A DNA stretch of 64,000 bases. Origin: Georgenia subflava. Lineage in GTDB: Bacteria > Actinomycetota > Actinomycetes > Actinomycetales > Actinomycetaceae. Of this stretch, positions 51,756 to 60,235 are shown one piece after another. The stretch spans positions 496,001 to 560,000 of the forward strand of contig NZ_VUKD01000004.1 of assembly GCF_009193155.1 (NCBI RefSeq), in the 5' to 3' direction. Each line of letters starts with the position of its first letter. Positions within the stretch are counted from its first letter, which is position 1. The notes below the pieces were generated by a model. That model saw nothing but the letters and a program-made list of their open reading frames with translations. It ran no database searches and had not been told where the DNA came from. Position numbers and translations under genes: made by a program.

Positions 51756-52511
51756 ATGTCGACATTCGAGGGAAAGGTCGCGATCGTGACCGGCGGCGGT
51801 TCGGGTCTGGGCGAGGCGATCGCCAAGGACCTGGCCGTCCGGGGCGCGAAGGTGGTGGTCACGGACATCAACCTCGACGGCGCCAGGCGGGTCGCGGACG
51901 AGATCGCTGCCGCGGGCGGGACCGCGGACGCCGTCGTCCACGACACCGCTCTGCCGGAGGACGCCGAGAGGGTGGTCGCCCACGCCGTCGAGACGTACGG
52001 CGCCCTGCACCTGGCGGTCAACAACGCCGGTATCGGGGGCGCGCCGGCACCGGCCGGAGAGGTCGACCTGGCCGACTGGGACAAGGTCATCGCCATCAAC
52101 CTGAGCGGCGTGCTCTACGGGATGCGCTACCAGATCCCCGAGATGCTCAAGGCCGGTGCGGAGAGCTGCGCGATCGTGAACATGGCGTCGATCCACGGCA
52201 GCGTCGCCGCGCTCGGTAACGGCGCCTACACGGCCGCCAAGCACGGCGTCGTCGGCCTCACGAAGAACGCTGCCGCCGAGTACGGTCCGCAGGGGCTGCG
52301 CATCAACTCCGTCGGCCCTGGTTACATCCGCACCCCGCTCCTGGAGAACCTGCCGCAGGACGCCTTCGACGCGCTCACCGGCAAGCACCCGCTGGGCCGG
52401 CTCGGCCGGCCGGAGGAGGTCGCGTACCTGGTGAGCTTCCTGCTCTCCGAGGAGGCGTCGTTCATCACCGGCGCCTACTACCTCGTCGACGGTGGCTACA
52501 CGGCTGTCTGA
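51756..52511 (+). CDS. Short-chain dehydrogenase/reductase
   Basis: 251-aa classical SDR. Cofactor loop TGGGSGLG, D in VVVTDINLDGA (NAD preference), NNAG, catalytic Ser in NMASIHGS, Y-x-x-x-K in AYTAAKHG, and C-terminal SFITGAYYLVDGGYTAV. Substrate unknown. ATG 51756 has GGAGAGG nine bases upstream; an ATG three codons earlier is in frame. Confidence 0.93.
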   Translation: MSTFEGKVAIVTGGGSGLGEAIAKDLAVRGAKVVVTDINLDGARRVADEIAAAGGTADAVVHDTALPEDAERVVAHAVETYGALHLAVNNAGIGGAPAPAGEVDLADWDKVIAINLSGVLYGMRYQIPEMLKAGAESCAIVNMASIHGSVAALGNGAYTAAKHGVVGLTKNAAAEYGPQGLRINSVGPGYIRTPLLENLPQDAFDALTGKHPLGRLGRPEEVAYLVSFLLSEEASFITGAYYLVDGGYTAV

Positions 52512-52584
52512 CCGCCTCGATAGGCTGGGCCCAGGCAGCGGCGCCGCCGGTGCCTGGGCACCGATGAACGGGCAGGAGCCGAGG

Positions 52585-52986
52585 ATGGCCGAGGGCACGA
52601 AGGACGACCCCTGGGAGCTGAGGACCGCCCCCGGCTCCTCCTCGTACACGATGTACCGGGACCCCGGCGCGGACCCGCCGGCTCTGGTGTGCCAGGTGGG
52701 CTCGACGGCGCTGCGCTACCACCTCAGCGCCGTCGAGGACCTCCACGCCTGGCTGAAGGAGCGCGGGGACTGGGTGCCGCTCGGCGCCGCGGACGAGAGC
52801 AAGCCGGCCGCCGAGGGCAGCGTCGAGGCCTGGGGCAGAGCCGAGGACAACCCCGTGGGCGGCTGGTACGGGTTGCGCAAGGGCTACCGGGGGCGGTTCG
52901 GCATGTACCTCCCGCCGCTGCTGGAGGAGCTGGGCCTGGTAGAGCTCACGCACGACAAGCGCAACAACCAGGTGCGGGCGCGCTGA
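52585..52986 (+). CDS. Conserved hypothetical protein (DUF6855-like)
   Basis: 133-aa soluble protein (AEGTKDDPWELRTAPGSSSYTMYRD...PALVCQVGSTALRYH...LHAWLKERGDWVPLGAADESKPA...GGWYGLRKGYRGRFGMYLPPLLEELGLVELTH). The sequence is very typical of a widespread, highly conserved bacterial family of unknown function. I recall it as DUF6855, but that assignment is from memory. ATG 52585 has an AGGAG RBS. Confidence 0.82.
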   Translation: MAEGTKDDPWELRTAPGSSSYTMYRDPGADPPALVCQVGSTALRYHLSAVEDLHAWLKERGDWVPLGAADESKPAAEGSVEAWGRAEDNPVGGWYGLRKGYRGRFGMYLPPLLEELGLVELTHDKRNNQVRAR

Positions 52987-53085
52987 GGGAGCACGGCCGC
53001 CGGCAGCCGACCACCGGAAAATGCGTCGGGTCCGCCGTCGGGCCTGTGGCAGCATGGCCGCGCGAGCACCGGAGAAGGGCGGGCG

Positions 53086-54072
53086 ATGACGACCAACACG
53101 GTCACCGAGCAGGTGCACGAACGGGACGGCGCGCGGCCGGACGTGCTCGTCGTCGAGGGGCTGGTGCACCGCTTCGGCGATCTGACCGCCGTCGACGGCG
53201 TCTCGTTCCGGATCGCGTCCGGCGAGACCTACGGGCTGCTCGGTCCCAACGGCGCCGGCAAGACCACCACGATCTCCATGGTCGCGGGCCTCCTTCCCGC
53301 CCACGCGGGAGTCGTCACGGTGGCCGGCGAGCCGATGGGGCCGAGCAAGGTCGACCCCAAGCGGCACATCGGTCTCGTCCCGCAGGACCTGGCGATCTAC
53401 CCCGAGCTCTCCGCGCGCGAGAACCTCACCTTCTTCGGCCGGCTGCAGGGGCTGCGCGGCAAGGACCTCGCCGGGCGGATCGACGAGGTCCTCGACCTCA
53501 TCGGCCTGGCCGACCGCGCCAAGGACGCCACGAAGGAGTTCTCCGGCGGGATGAAGCGACGGCTGAACATCGGCATCGGGCTGCTCCACCGGCCCACGCT
53601 GCTGATTCTGGACGAGCCCACCGTCGGCGTGGACCCCCAGTCGCGCAACGCCATCCTGGAGTCCGTCGAGGCGCTGTCGGGCGAGGGCATGGCGGTGCTC
53701 TACACGACGCACTACATGGAGGAGGCCGAGCGGCTGTGCGACCGGATCGCGATCGTCGACTCCGGTCGCATCCAGGCCGAGGGCACGCGTGACGAGCTCA
53801 TCCGCCTGACCGGCGGGGTCGACCACATCCGTGTCGTCGGCTCGGGCGACACTGACGCGGCCGCCGAGGCGCTGCGCGCTCTGCCTGCCGTCGAGCAGGT
53901 CGACGCCGACCGGCACTCGCTGGTGCTGACCGTCCACGACGCGCCGACCGCCGTCGCCCAGATCGTCACCGGTGCGACAGGTGCCGGGATGTCGCTCAGC
54001 GACGTCGAGATCACCCGTCCGAACCTCGAGTCGGTCTTCCTGCACCTGACCGGGAAGGCCCTGCGGGACTGA
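53086..54072 (+). CDS. ABC-2 exporter ATP-binding protein (DrrA-like)
   Basis: 328-aa ATPase: Walker A GPNGAGKTT, Q-loop VPQDLAIYPELSARENL, signature FSGGMKRRL, Walker B LLILDEPTVGVDP, H-loop TTHYMEEAERLCDRI. The C-terminal DrrA-type extension (about 245-328) is present. First gene of a three-gene export operon; the next gene begins after one base. Likely drug, lipid or glycolipid export. Confidence 0.93.
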   Translation: MTTNTVTEQVHERDGARPDVLVVEGLVHRFGDLTAVDGVSFRIASGETYGLLGPNGAGKTTTISMVAGLLPAHAGVVTVAGEPMGPSKVDPKRHIGLVPQDLAIYPELSARENLTFFGRLQGLRGKDLAGRIDEVLDLIGLADRAKDATKEFSGGMKRRLNIGIGLLHRPTLLILDEPTVGVDPQSRNAILESVEALSGEGMAVLYTTHYMEEAERLCDRIAIVDSGRIQAEGTRDELIRLTGGVDHIRVVGSGDTDAAAEALRALPAVEQVDADRHSLVLTVHDAPTAVAQIVTGATGAGMSLSDVEITRPNLESVFLHLTGKALRD

Positions 54073-54073
54073 C

Positions 54074-55240
54074 GTGAACCAGCTCTGGACCATGACGGCG
54101 TCCGACCTGCGTCAGCGGGTGCGCGACAAGTCCGTCATCATCTTCGCGCTCGTCGTCCCGCTGGCGCTGATGTTCGTCTTCAACCTGGTCTTCGGCGGCG
54201 CCCAGGACCTCGAGCTCGAGCCCGTCACCGTGGCGGCCTCCGCGCCCGACGGCGACCAGCTCGCCGGCGTCGTCGTCGACGCCCTGGGCGAGCTGGAGTT
54301 TCTCGACGTGACGGTCGAGGAGGTGGCGGCCGACGAGGTCCGCCCGATGGCCGAGGCCGGCGACGCCCAGCTGGGGATCGTGGTTCCCGAAGGCTTCGGC
54401 GCGGCGGTCTCCGGCGGTGAGGGCACGGTCGTCGAGATCGTCGAGGGCGACGGCGCCGGCATCGAGACCGACATCCTCCTCTCCGTTGTCCAGGGCGTGC
54501 TCGACCAGCTCGCCGCCGGCACCGTCGCGGCGGCGGCCGGCGCGGAGCTGGGGCTACCGGGCGAGGAGCTCGGCCGGATCGCGCAGGAGGCCGCCGACGC
54601 CGGCCCTGCCATCGCCCTGGCGGAGGGCGAGTCGTCCGACGAGCAGCTCGGGGGCGCCGCGACGCTCGTGGCCGGCCAGGCGGGCCTGTTCCTGATGTTC
54701 ACTGTCGGGTTCGGAGTGCTGGGCCTGCTCTACGAGCGCGAGTACGGCACTCTGGCGAGACTGCGGTCGATGCCCATGCGGCCCGGCCTGATCGTGGCCG
54801 CCAAGGGCCTCGTGAGCTTCATCCTCGGGGTGGTCGCGACCAGCGTGCTGCTGACCGTGGGCTCCCTGTTCTTCGGCGTCTCGTTCGGGTCGACCATCGC
54901 CGTGGCGGTGCTCATCGTGTGCGTGGTGGCCGCCGCGACGTCGCTGATGTTCATCATCGCCCGGGTGGCGAAGACTGCGGAGCAGGCCAGCATCGCGCAG
55001 TCCATCCTCGCTCTCGTGCTCGGCATGACCGGCGGTGCGTTCTTCCCGATCACAGCCACTGGCGGCCTCGCCCAGGTGCTCGACCTCAACCCGATCGCCG
55101 CCTTCACGCGCGGACTGGGGATCACCTCCGGCGGAGGCGGGCTGGCCGACGTCGGCGTACCCGTGCTGATCATGCTGGGGTTCGGCGCCGTGTGCGCCGT
55201 CCTGTCCCGTGTCGTTCCCGACCGGGGGTCGGCGCTGTGA
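54074..55240 (+). CDS. ABC-2 exporter permease, first subunit
   Basis: 388-aa permease. One N-terminal helix (VIIFALVVPLALMFVFNLVF), a roughly 170-residue extracytoplasmic domain (about 45-215, Asp/Glu-rich), then five C-terminal helices. This is the YhgE/NatB-like ABC-2 layout. GTG start at 54074, one base past the ATPase stop; overlaps the second permease by GTGA. Confidence 0.92.
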   Translation: MNQLWTMTASDLRQRVRDKSVIIFALVVPLALMFVFNLVFGGAQDLELEPVTVAASAPDGDQLAGVVVDALGELEFLDVTVEEVAADEVRPMAEAGDAQLGIVVPEGFGAAVSGGEGTVVEIVEGDGAGIETDILLSVVQGVLDQLAAGTVAAAAGAELGLPGEELGRIAQEAADAGPAIALAEGESSDEQLGGAATLVAGQAGLFLMFTVGFGVLGLLYEREYGTLARLRSMPMRPGLIVAAKGLVSFILGVVATSVLLTVGSLFFGVSFGSTIAVAVLIVCVVAAATSLMFIIARVAKTAEQASIAQSILALVLGMTGGAFFPITATGGLAQVLDLNPIAAFTRGLGITSGGGGLADVGVPVLIMLGFGAVCAVLSRVVPDRGSAL

Positions 55241-56400
55241 GATCCATGGTCGCCATCACCGCCGTCGAGCTGCGCCGCTTCCTGCGCGATCGCTCCAACA
55301 TCTTCTTCGTCTTCATCTTCCCGCTGCTGCTGGTGCTGGTCATCGGCTCGCAGTTCGGCGGCGACGGCTCTGCGGGGCGCATCACCGTGGCCGGCGAGGC
55401 CGGCGAGCTGCGCACCGCCCTGGTCACCGAGCTCGAGGACGACGGCGTCGCCGTCACCTTCGCCGACCGGGACGGCATGCTCGAGCAGGTGGCGCGCGGG
55501 CGCACCGACGTCGGGCTCATCGTCGACGGCGAGGCGGCGGCAGCGTTCGAGTCCGGCGACGACGTCAGTCTCGAGATGATCGCCGGCTCCGGCACCGGTG
55601 CGCCGGCGACCGTCCAGCGCGCGCGCACCGCCGTCCAGGCGGTGACGGCGCAGGAGGGCCAGCTCGCCGCCCTGACCGGCGCCGGGCTCGGGGAGGACGA
55701 GGCGCGCGAGGCACTGGCCGCGGCCGGGGAGTCGGTGACGCCGCCGACCATGGAGGTCGTCGACGTCGACGAGATCGCCCAGGAGTTCTCCGGGCTCGGG
55801 CAGTTCGACCTGGGCGCCGGCTCGCAGGTGCTGCTCTTCGTGTTCCTGACGTCCCTCGCGGGCTCGGCCACGCTCATCCAGGCCCGCCGCCACGGCGTGA
55901 TGGGACGGACCCTCGCGGCCCCGGTGTCCACCACCCAGGCGCTCGGCGGTCAGGCGCTGGGCCGCCTGGCCATTGCGGTCTTCCAGGGCGGCTACATCAT
56001 GGCGGCGACCGCCCTGCTGTTCGATGTCGACTGGGGCAACCTCGGCCTGTCGCTGCTGGTGCTGCTCTTCTTCAGCGCCGTCTCCGCCGGGGCTGCCATG
56101 GTGATCGGCGCGCTGGTCGACAACGACGGCGCTGCGACGGGTCTCGGGGTCGGCTTCGGGCTGGTCCTCGGCGCCATGGGTGGCTGCATGTTCCCGCTCG
56201 AGCTGTTCCCGGACACCCTGCAGACGATCGCCCACGTCACCCCGCACGCCTGGGCGTACGAGGCGTTCGCGGAGATCCAGCGGCACGAGGGCACGCTCGT
56301 CGACGTCCTGCCGCAGCTCGGCGTGCTGGCTGCGATGGCGGCGGTCCTGCTCGGCCTCGGCTCGTGGGCGTTGCGGCGGAGCCTGGCTCGCGCGATGTAG
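55237..56400 (+). CDS. ABC-2 exporter permease, second subunit
   Basis: 387-aa permease with the same layout as the preceding one: an N-terminal helix (NIFFVFIFPLLLVLVIGSQF), a large external domain (about 45-205) and five C-terminal helices including GAAMVIGALVDNDGAATGLGVGFGLVLGAMGG. GTG 55237 overlaps the upstream stop (GTGA). The two permeases probably form a heterodimer with the DrrA-like ATPase. Confidence 0.9.
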   Translation: MRSMVAITAVELRRFLRDRSNIFFVFIFPLLLVLVIGSQFGGDGSAGRITVAGEAGELRTALVTELEDDGVAVTFADRDGMLEQVARGRTDVGLIVDGEAAAAFESGDDVSLEMIAGSGTGAPATVQRARTAVQAVTAQEGQLAALTGAGLGEDEAREALAAAGESVTPPTMEVVDVDEIAQEFSGLGQFDLGAGSQVLLFVFLTSLAGSATLIQARRHGVMGRTLAAPVSTTQALGGQALGRLAIAVFQGGYIMAATALLFDVDWGNLGLSLLVLLFFSAVSAGAAMVIGALVDNDGAATGLGVGFGLVLGAMGGCMFPLELFPDTLQTIAHVTPHAWAYEAFAEIQRHEGTLVDVLPQLGVLAAMAAVLLGLGSWALRRSLARAM

Positions 56401-56455
56401 CCGCACGCGGGCGCGCCGGTATCACCGTGACCACGCCGCACGGCATGCTGGGCAC

Positions 56456-57397
56456 ATGAGCCCGACAGGTCCGCTGCTCCTTCTCGACTCCGCCTCGATG
56501 TACTTCCGAGCCTTCTACGGGGTGCCGTCGAGCATCACCGCCGCCGACGGCACGTCGGTCAACGCGGTCCGCGGGTTCCTGGACATGATCGCCCAGCTCG
56601 TCACCGACCGCCGACCGGGGCGGATCGTCGCGTGCTGGGACGACGACTGGCGTCCGGCGTTCCGGGTCGACGCGATCCCGTCGTACAAGGAGCACCGGCT
56701 CGCCGCCGACGGGGGCGAGGAGGTTCCGGAGGCGCTGAAGCCCCAGGTGCCGATCGTCGTCGACGTTCTCGCCGCGCTCGGGATCGCCCGCGTCGGTGCC
56801 CCGGGATTCGAGGCCGACGACGTGATCGGGACGCTCGTGGCGCGCGAGCTCGCCGCCCCCGCAGCCGAGCGGGCCGACGCCGTCGAGGTGGTCACCGGTG
56901 ACCGGGACCTCTTCCAGCTCGTCGACGACGCGGCCGGCGTCTCGGTGCTCTACCCGGCCAAGGGCTTCAAGAACCTGATCGTCGTGGACCAGGCGGTGCT
57001 GGCGGAGAAGTACGGCGTCCCCACCGGTACGGCGTATGCGGACATGGCGACTCTTCGCGGAGACCCGAGCGACGGCCTGCCCGGCGTCGCGGGGATCGGT
57101 GAGAAGACGGCGGCCTCGATGCTCCGGACCTACGGAACCCTCGCGGGAGTGCTGGCCGCGGTCGACGCCGGCGAGCTCAGCGCCACGCAGCGCGCCCGCA
57201 TCGGGGCCGCCCGGGCCTACCTCGACGTCGCACCGACCGTGGTCCAGGTGGCCAGAGACGCTCCGGTCGGTGAGTTCGACGACGCCGTCCCGACCGTTCC
57301 GGCCGACCCGGAGACTGTGGCAGCACTCGCCGAGCAGTGGAACCTCGGCGGCTCGATGACGCGAGTCGTCGAGGCGCTCACGAAGGCAGGTCAGTAA
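56456..57397 (+). CDS. 5'-3' exonuclease (PolA N-terminal-like, FEN family)
   Basis: 313-aa stand-alone 5' nuclease. Acidic metal-ligand motifs are LLLDSASMYFRAFYG, CWDDDWRP, GFEADDVIGTLVA and VTGDRDLFQLVDD; the H3TH DNA-binding motif is RGDPSDGLPGVAGIGEKTAASML. It would remove RNA primers or 5' flaps in replication and repair, acting beside DNA polymerase I. ATG 56456 follows the ABC exporter operon by 55 bp. Confidence 0.93.
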   Translation: MSPTGPLLLLDSASMYFRAFYGVPSSITAADGTSVNAVRGFLDMIAQLVTDRRPGRIVACWDDDWRPAFRVDAIPSYKEHRLAADGGEEVPEALKPQVPIVVDVLAALGIARVGAPGFEADDVIGTLVARELAAPAAERADAVEVVTGDRDLFQLVDDAAGVSVLYPAKGFKNLIVVDQAVLAEKYGVPTGTAYADMATLRGDPSDGLPGVAGIGEKTAASMLRTYGTLAGVLAAVDAGELSATQRARIGAARAYLDVAPTVVQVARDAPVGEFDDAVPTVPADPETVAALAEQWNLGGSMTRVVEALTKAGQ

Positions 57398-57435
57398 GCG
57401 CGCGCCGGCGGCACTGTCTCGGTTGCCGTGTCCGT

Positions 57436-57477
57436 CTGCGTAGTGGCGTAGCTCGGCTGCGAAGTGGCGTAGCTCGG
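57436..57477. repeat. 21-bp tandem duplication
   Basis: Two adjacent units, CTGCGTAGTGGCGTAGCTCGG in the first (57436-57456) with T changed to A at one position in the second (57457-57477). Intergenic, 38 bp past the exonuclease stop. The surrounding 293-bp gap (57398-57690) otherwise holds only the candidate promoter/LexA site of the next gene. Confidence 0.95.
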
Positions 57478-57671
57478 CGCCGACCCGGTTGGCGGCCTCG
57501 GACCTGATCCACCGCGCGGTGAGTGATGGCCCGCGAGGTGAAGAGACCGTCATCGTCGGCGCGTCTCTGAGCACCAGGCATCCGACCTGCGCTCGCGCAG
57601 GAGCTGAGGATTGCGCGGTCATCGCGGGTCTTTCCACGGGATCCACACCCTCTGGGTCGGATGTCGGTGGC

Positions 57672-57687
57672 CCGGACTAGTGTTTGA
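57672..57687 (+). promoter_or_regulatory. Possible weak LexA box before the DUF222/HNH gene
   Basis: CCGGAC-TAGT-GTTTGA matches TCGAAC-N4-GTTYGA at 10 of 12 half-site bases. It overlaps TAGTGT, a -10-like hexamer (57678-57683), and ends three bases before the start codon. Confidence 0.35.
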
Positions 57688-57690
57688 GAC

Positions 57691-59397
57691 ATGCTCGAGG
57701 ACGAGGTGGCGGGGTCGGCCGGTGGTGCACCGGTCGGGCCGGGCGCCGCCATGGAGTTCTCGCCGCTCGAGGCGCGTGTGCGCGGGCGGGTCTCCTCTGT
57801 TCGTCGGGCGGTCGGGGTGGTGTGCGTGGACGACGGTCGTGTGACGGTGACCGGCTGCTCGGCCGGCGGGTCTGGGGTGGACTTCGCTCGGCCGCCGGGG
57901 GTGTGGGAGCTGGAGTCGATGGTCCTGGACCCTGACGAGGTCGATGCACGGAGGTCTCCGCACGGGCTTGTCTCGGTCGCCGCCCGGTTCTTGGAGGACC
58001 AGCCCGGTGGTCCGGTCCTGGCGCACGTGCTGGATGCGCTCGAGCCCGCCGGGGTCGGCGAGCAGGAACTTGTGGAGGCGATCGCGGGGTTCGAGCGTCT
58101 GGCGTCGTGGGCGATGTCGGCCCAGGCCAGGTTCGTCGCGGAGCTGACCGACCGGCGCGGGAGCGGCTCGAACGCGTTGACCGAGGCCGGTGCGGAGATC
58201 GGCGCCCGTCTGGGCACCACGACCAGGGCGGGGGAGGCGAAGGTCCACTTCGCTTCCGGGTTGTGCCTGTTCCCCAGGGTCGCCGACGCGTTGACGACCG
58301 GGACCATCGACACCAAGAAGGCGAGCATCCTGTCCTCGCGGGAGCCGGGGATGAGTATCGAGGACCACCGCAAGGCCGTGGACGAGCTGTTGGACCAGGC
58401 CGGTGCGCTGTCCGGGACGACGCTCAAGGCGAGGTTGCGCAAGGCCGCGCTGACCATCGACCCGGACGCGGGGGCGAAACGTCGGGTGGCGGAGCATGCG
58501 GACCGGCGGGTGGTGTTCGACCCGGTCCCGGACGCGATGGCCTGGATCAGCGCGTACGTGCGCGCGGACGACGCTGCCCGGGTCCGCACCATCCTGGACG
58601 CGGTCGCCAAGGCCGCGAAAGGTGACAAGGACATCGACCCCAGGTCCCTGGACCAGGTGCGGGCGGATGCGTTCGTGGACGTCTTCACCACCCTGGCCGA
58701 CAAGGGCGTCGACCTCACCGGCCAGCCCCTGCCCAACCGCACCGGGTCGGGCGGGGGTGTGGCGGTGCAGGTCACGGTCGGGGCCGGGACGCTGCTGGGT
58801 GTCGATGACGAACCGGGCATGTTGGGTGGGTACGGGCCGATCCCGGCCGACCTGGCCCGGCAGATCGCGCAGGACGGGACGTGGCGGGCGTTGTTCACCG
58901 ACGCCGATGGCCAGTTCCGTGCCCTGGGGAGGAAGAAGTACCGCCCCGGCGCGGACCTGACCCGCACGATCGTCGCGCGGGATGTGACGTGTACTTTCCC
59001 GGGGTGCCGCCAGCCGGCGGTGTGCTGCGACCTGGACCACATCGTCGCTTATGACCCGGCGTGTGCGGCGCGGATCGCGCAGACCACCGAGGTCAACCTC
59101 CACCCGCTGTGCCGGCGCCATCACAACCTCAAGACGAACAAGAAGTGGGGCGCCAGGCGCGCTGCGGACGGGACGATCGTCTGGACCGCACCCACCGGCC
59201 ACACCTACCGACGCCGACCCGAACCCATCCCCGGCACACCCACCAGCCGTGGCGGAGGTGGCGGAGGTGGCGGCGGAGCCGGCGGCCGAGGCAGCGGCGG
59301 CGCCGGGAGCCGCCGGAACGGTGCCGGCGGGACCAGCGGCACCGGCGGCGGAAACAGCGGTGGCGCCAGCCCACCCGACCACCAGGCGCGAGTCTGA
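57691..59397 (+). CDS. DUF222 / HNH endonuclease-domain protein (13E12-repeat family)
   Basis: 568-aa protein. DUF222 helical domain about 110-380 (LVEAIAGFERLASWAMSAQARFVAELTDRR), then a C-terminal HNH nuclease at about 430-490: CTFPGCRQPAVCCDLDHIVAYD...EVNLHPLCRRHHNLKTNKKWG, with Zn-like Cys pairs and catalytic His. The last 60 residues are a Gly/Ser/Arg-rich low-complexity tail. These genes are multicopy in many actinobacteria; function unknown, possibly DNA-damage related or mobile. ATG 57691 is near-leaderless behind TAGTGT. Confidence 0.92.
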   Translation: MLEDEVAGSAGGAPVGPGAAMEFSPLEARVRGRVSSVRRAVGVVCVDDGRVTVTGCSAGGSGVDFARPPGVWELESMVLDPDEVDARRSPHGLVSVAARFLEDQPGGPVLAHVLDALEPAGVGEQELVEAIAGFERLASWAMSAQARFVAELTDRRGSGSNALTEAGAEIGARLGTTTRAGEAKVHFASGLCLFPRVADALTTGTIDTKKASILSSREPGMSIEDHRKAVDELLDQAGALSGTTLKARLRKAALTIDPDAGAKRRVAEHADRRVVFDPVPDAMAWISAYVRADDAARVRTILDAVAKAAKGDKDIDPRSLDQVRADAFVDVFTTLADKGVDLTGQPLPNRTGSGGGVAVQVTVGAGTLLGVDDEPGMLGGYGPIPADLARQIAQDGTWRALFTDADGQFRALGRKKYRPGADLTRTIVARDVTCTFPGCRQPAVCCDLDHIVAYDPACAARIAQTTEVNLHPLCRRHHNLKTNKKWGARRAADGTIVWTAPTGHTYRRRPEPIPGTPTSRGGGGGGGGGAGGRGSGGAGSRRNGAGGTSGTGGGNSGGASPPDHQARV

Positions 59398-59577
59398 CGA
59401 CGACATTCCGTTCTGAGCGTCCTGACGACGTCGGGTGCTAGACGAGGCGGCGGGCCGTGCAGTGCGCATGTCTGGGAGTGAGGCGTGCTTGTTCGCCGTG
59501 CACACCTGCGCCGTTACTGACGGGGAAGCCTGATGACTTGACCCCGTTCTCTTGAGCCCAGCGCCATACTGGCGGAC

Positions 59578-60210
59578 GTGGACGAGCTCGCAATCTTCCG
59601 CGAGGTGCTGACGACCGGTGCCGTCGGTGGCACGGCTGCCGGGACCCAGGTGCGGCTGCGAGAGACCGGTGTGCGCGCCGTCGTCCTGGTCGAGGGCGTC
59701 AGCGACCAGGCGGCCGTCGAGGCGCTGGCCGAGCGACTCGGCCGAGACCTCGCCGCTGAGCGCGTGGCAGTGGTGCCGATGGGAGGTGTCACCAACACCG
59801 ACCGGTTCCTCCGGACGCTCGGTCCGGCCGACGGTGGGCCCAAGGTGGCGGTCCTGTGCGACGCGGGTGAGGTGCGCTTCGTGGAGCGCGGGCTGGAGCT
59901 GGCCGGCATGGGCGGCAGCCGGCCCGGAGGTACCGGTTGCTACGTCTGCGTCCAGGACCTCGAGGACGAGCTGCTCCGGGCTGTCGGCGCGGACGCCGCG
60001 CAGCAGCTCCTGGACGCCCACGGCGACCTCGCCCGGTTCCGCCTCTTCCAGCGCCAGCCCGCCCAGCGCGACCGCACCGTCGAGCGGCAGCTGCGCCGGT
60101 TCCTCGGGACCACGAGCGGGCGCAAGGCCGCCTACGCGCGCCGGCTCGTCGAGCACATGGATCTCGACCGGACCCCGGCGCCGCTGGCCCAGCTGCTCGC
60201 AGACGTGTGA
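59578..60210 (+). CDS. Stand-alone OLD-type TOPRIM domain protein
   Basis: 210-aa protein consisting almost wholly of a TOPRIM fold. It has the conserved Glu in VVLVEGVSDQAAVEALAERLG, a second strand VAVVPMGGVTN and the acidic VAVLCDAGEVRF. It resembles the nuclease half of OLD-family ATP-dependent endonucleases but lacks the N-terminal ABC ATPase. The C-terminal 70 residues are helical and Arg/Gln-rich. GTG start at 59578. It may partner a separate ATPase or act in DNA/RNA cleavage. Confidence 0.82.
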   Translation: MDELAIFREVLTTGAVGGTAAGTQVRLRETGVRAVVLVEGVSDQAAVEALAERLGRDLAAERVAVVPMGGVTNTDRFLRTLGPADGGPKVAVLCDAGEVRFVERGLELAGMGGSRPGGTGCYVCVQDLEDELLRAVGADAAQQLLDAHGDLARFRLFQRQPAQRDRTVERQLRRFLGTTSGRKAAYARRLVEHMDLDRTPAPLAQLLADV

Positions 60211-60235
60211 GGCGCCGAGGCCGGAGCGGCGGGGC

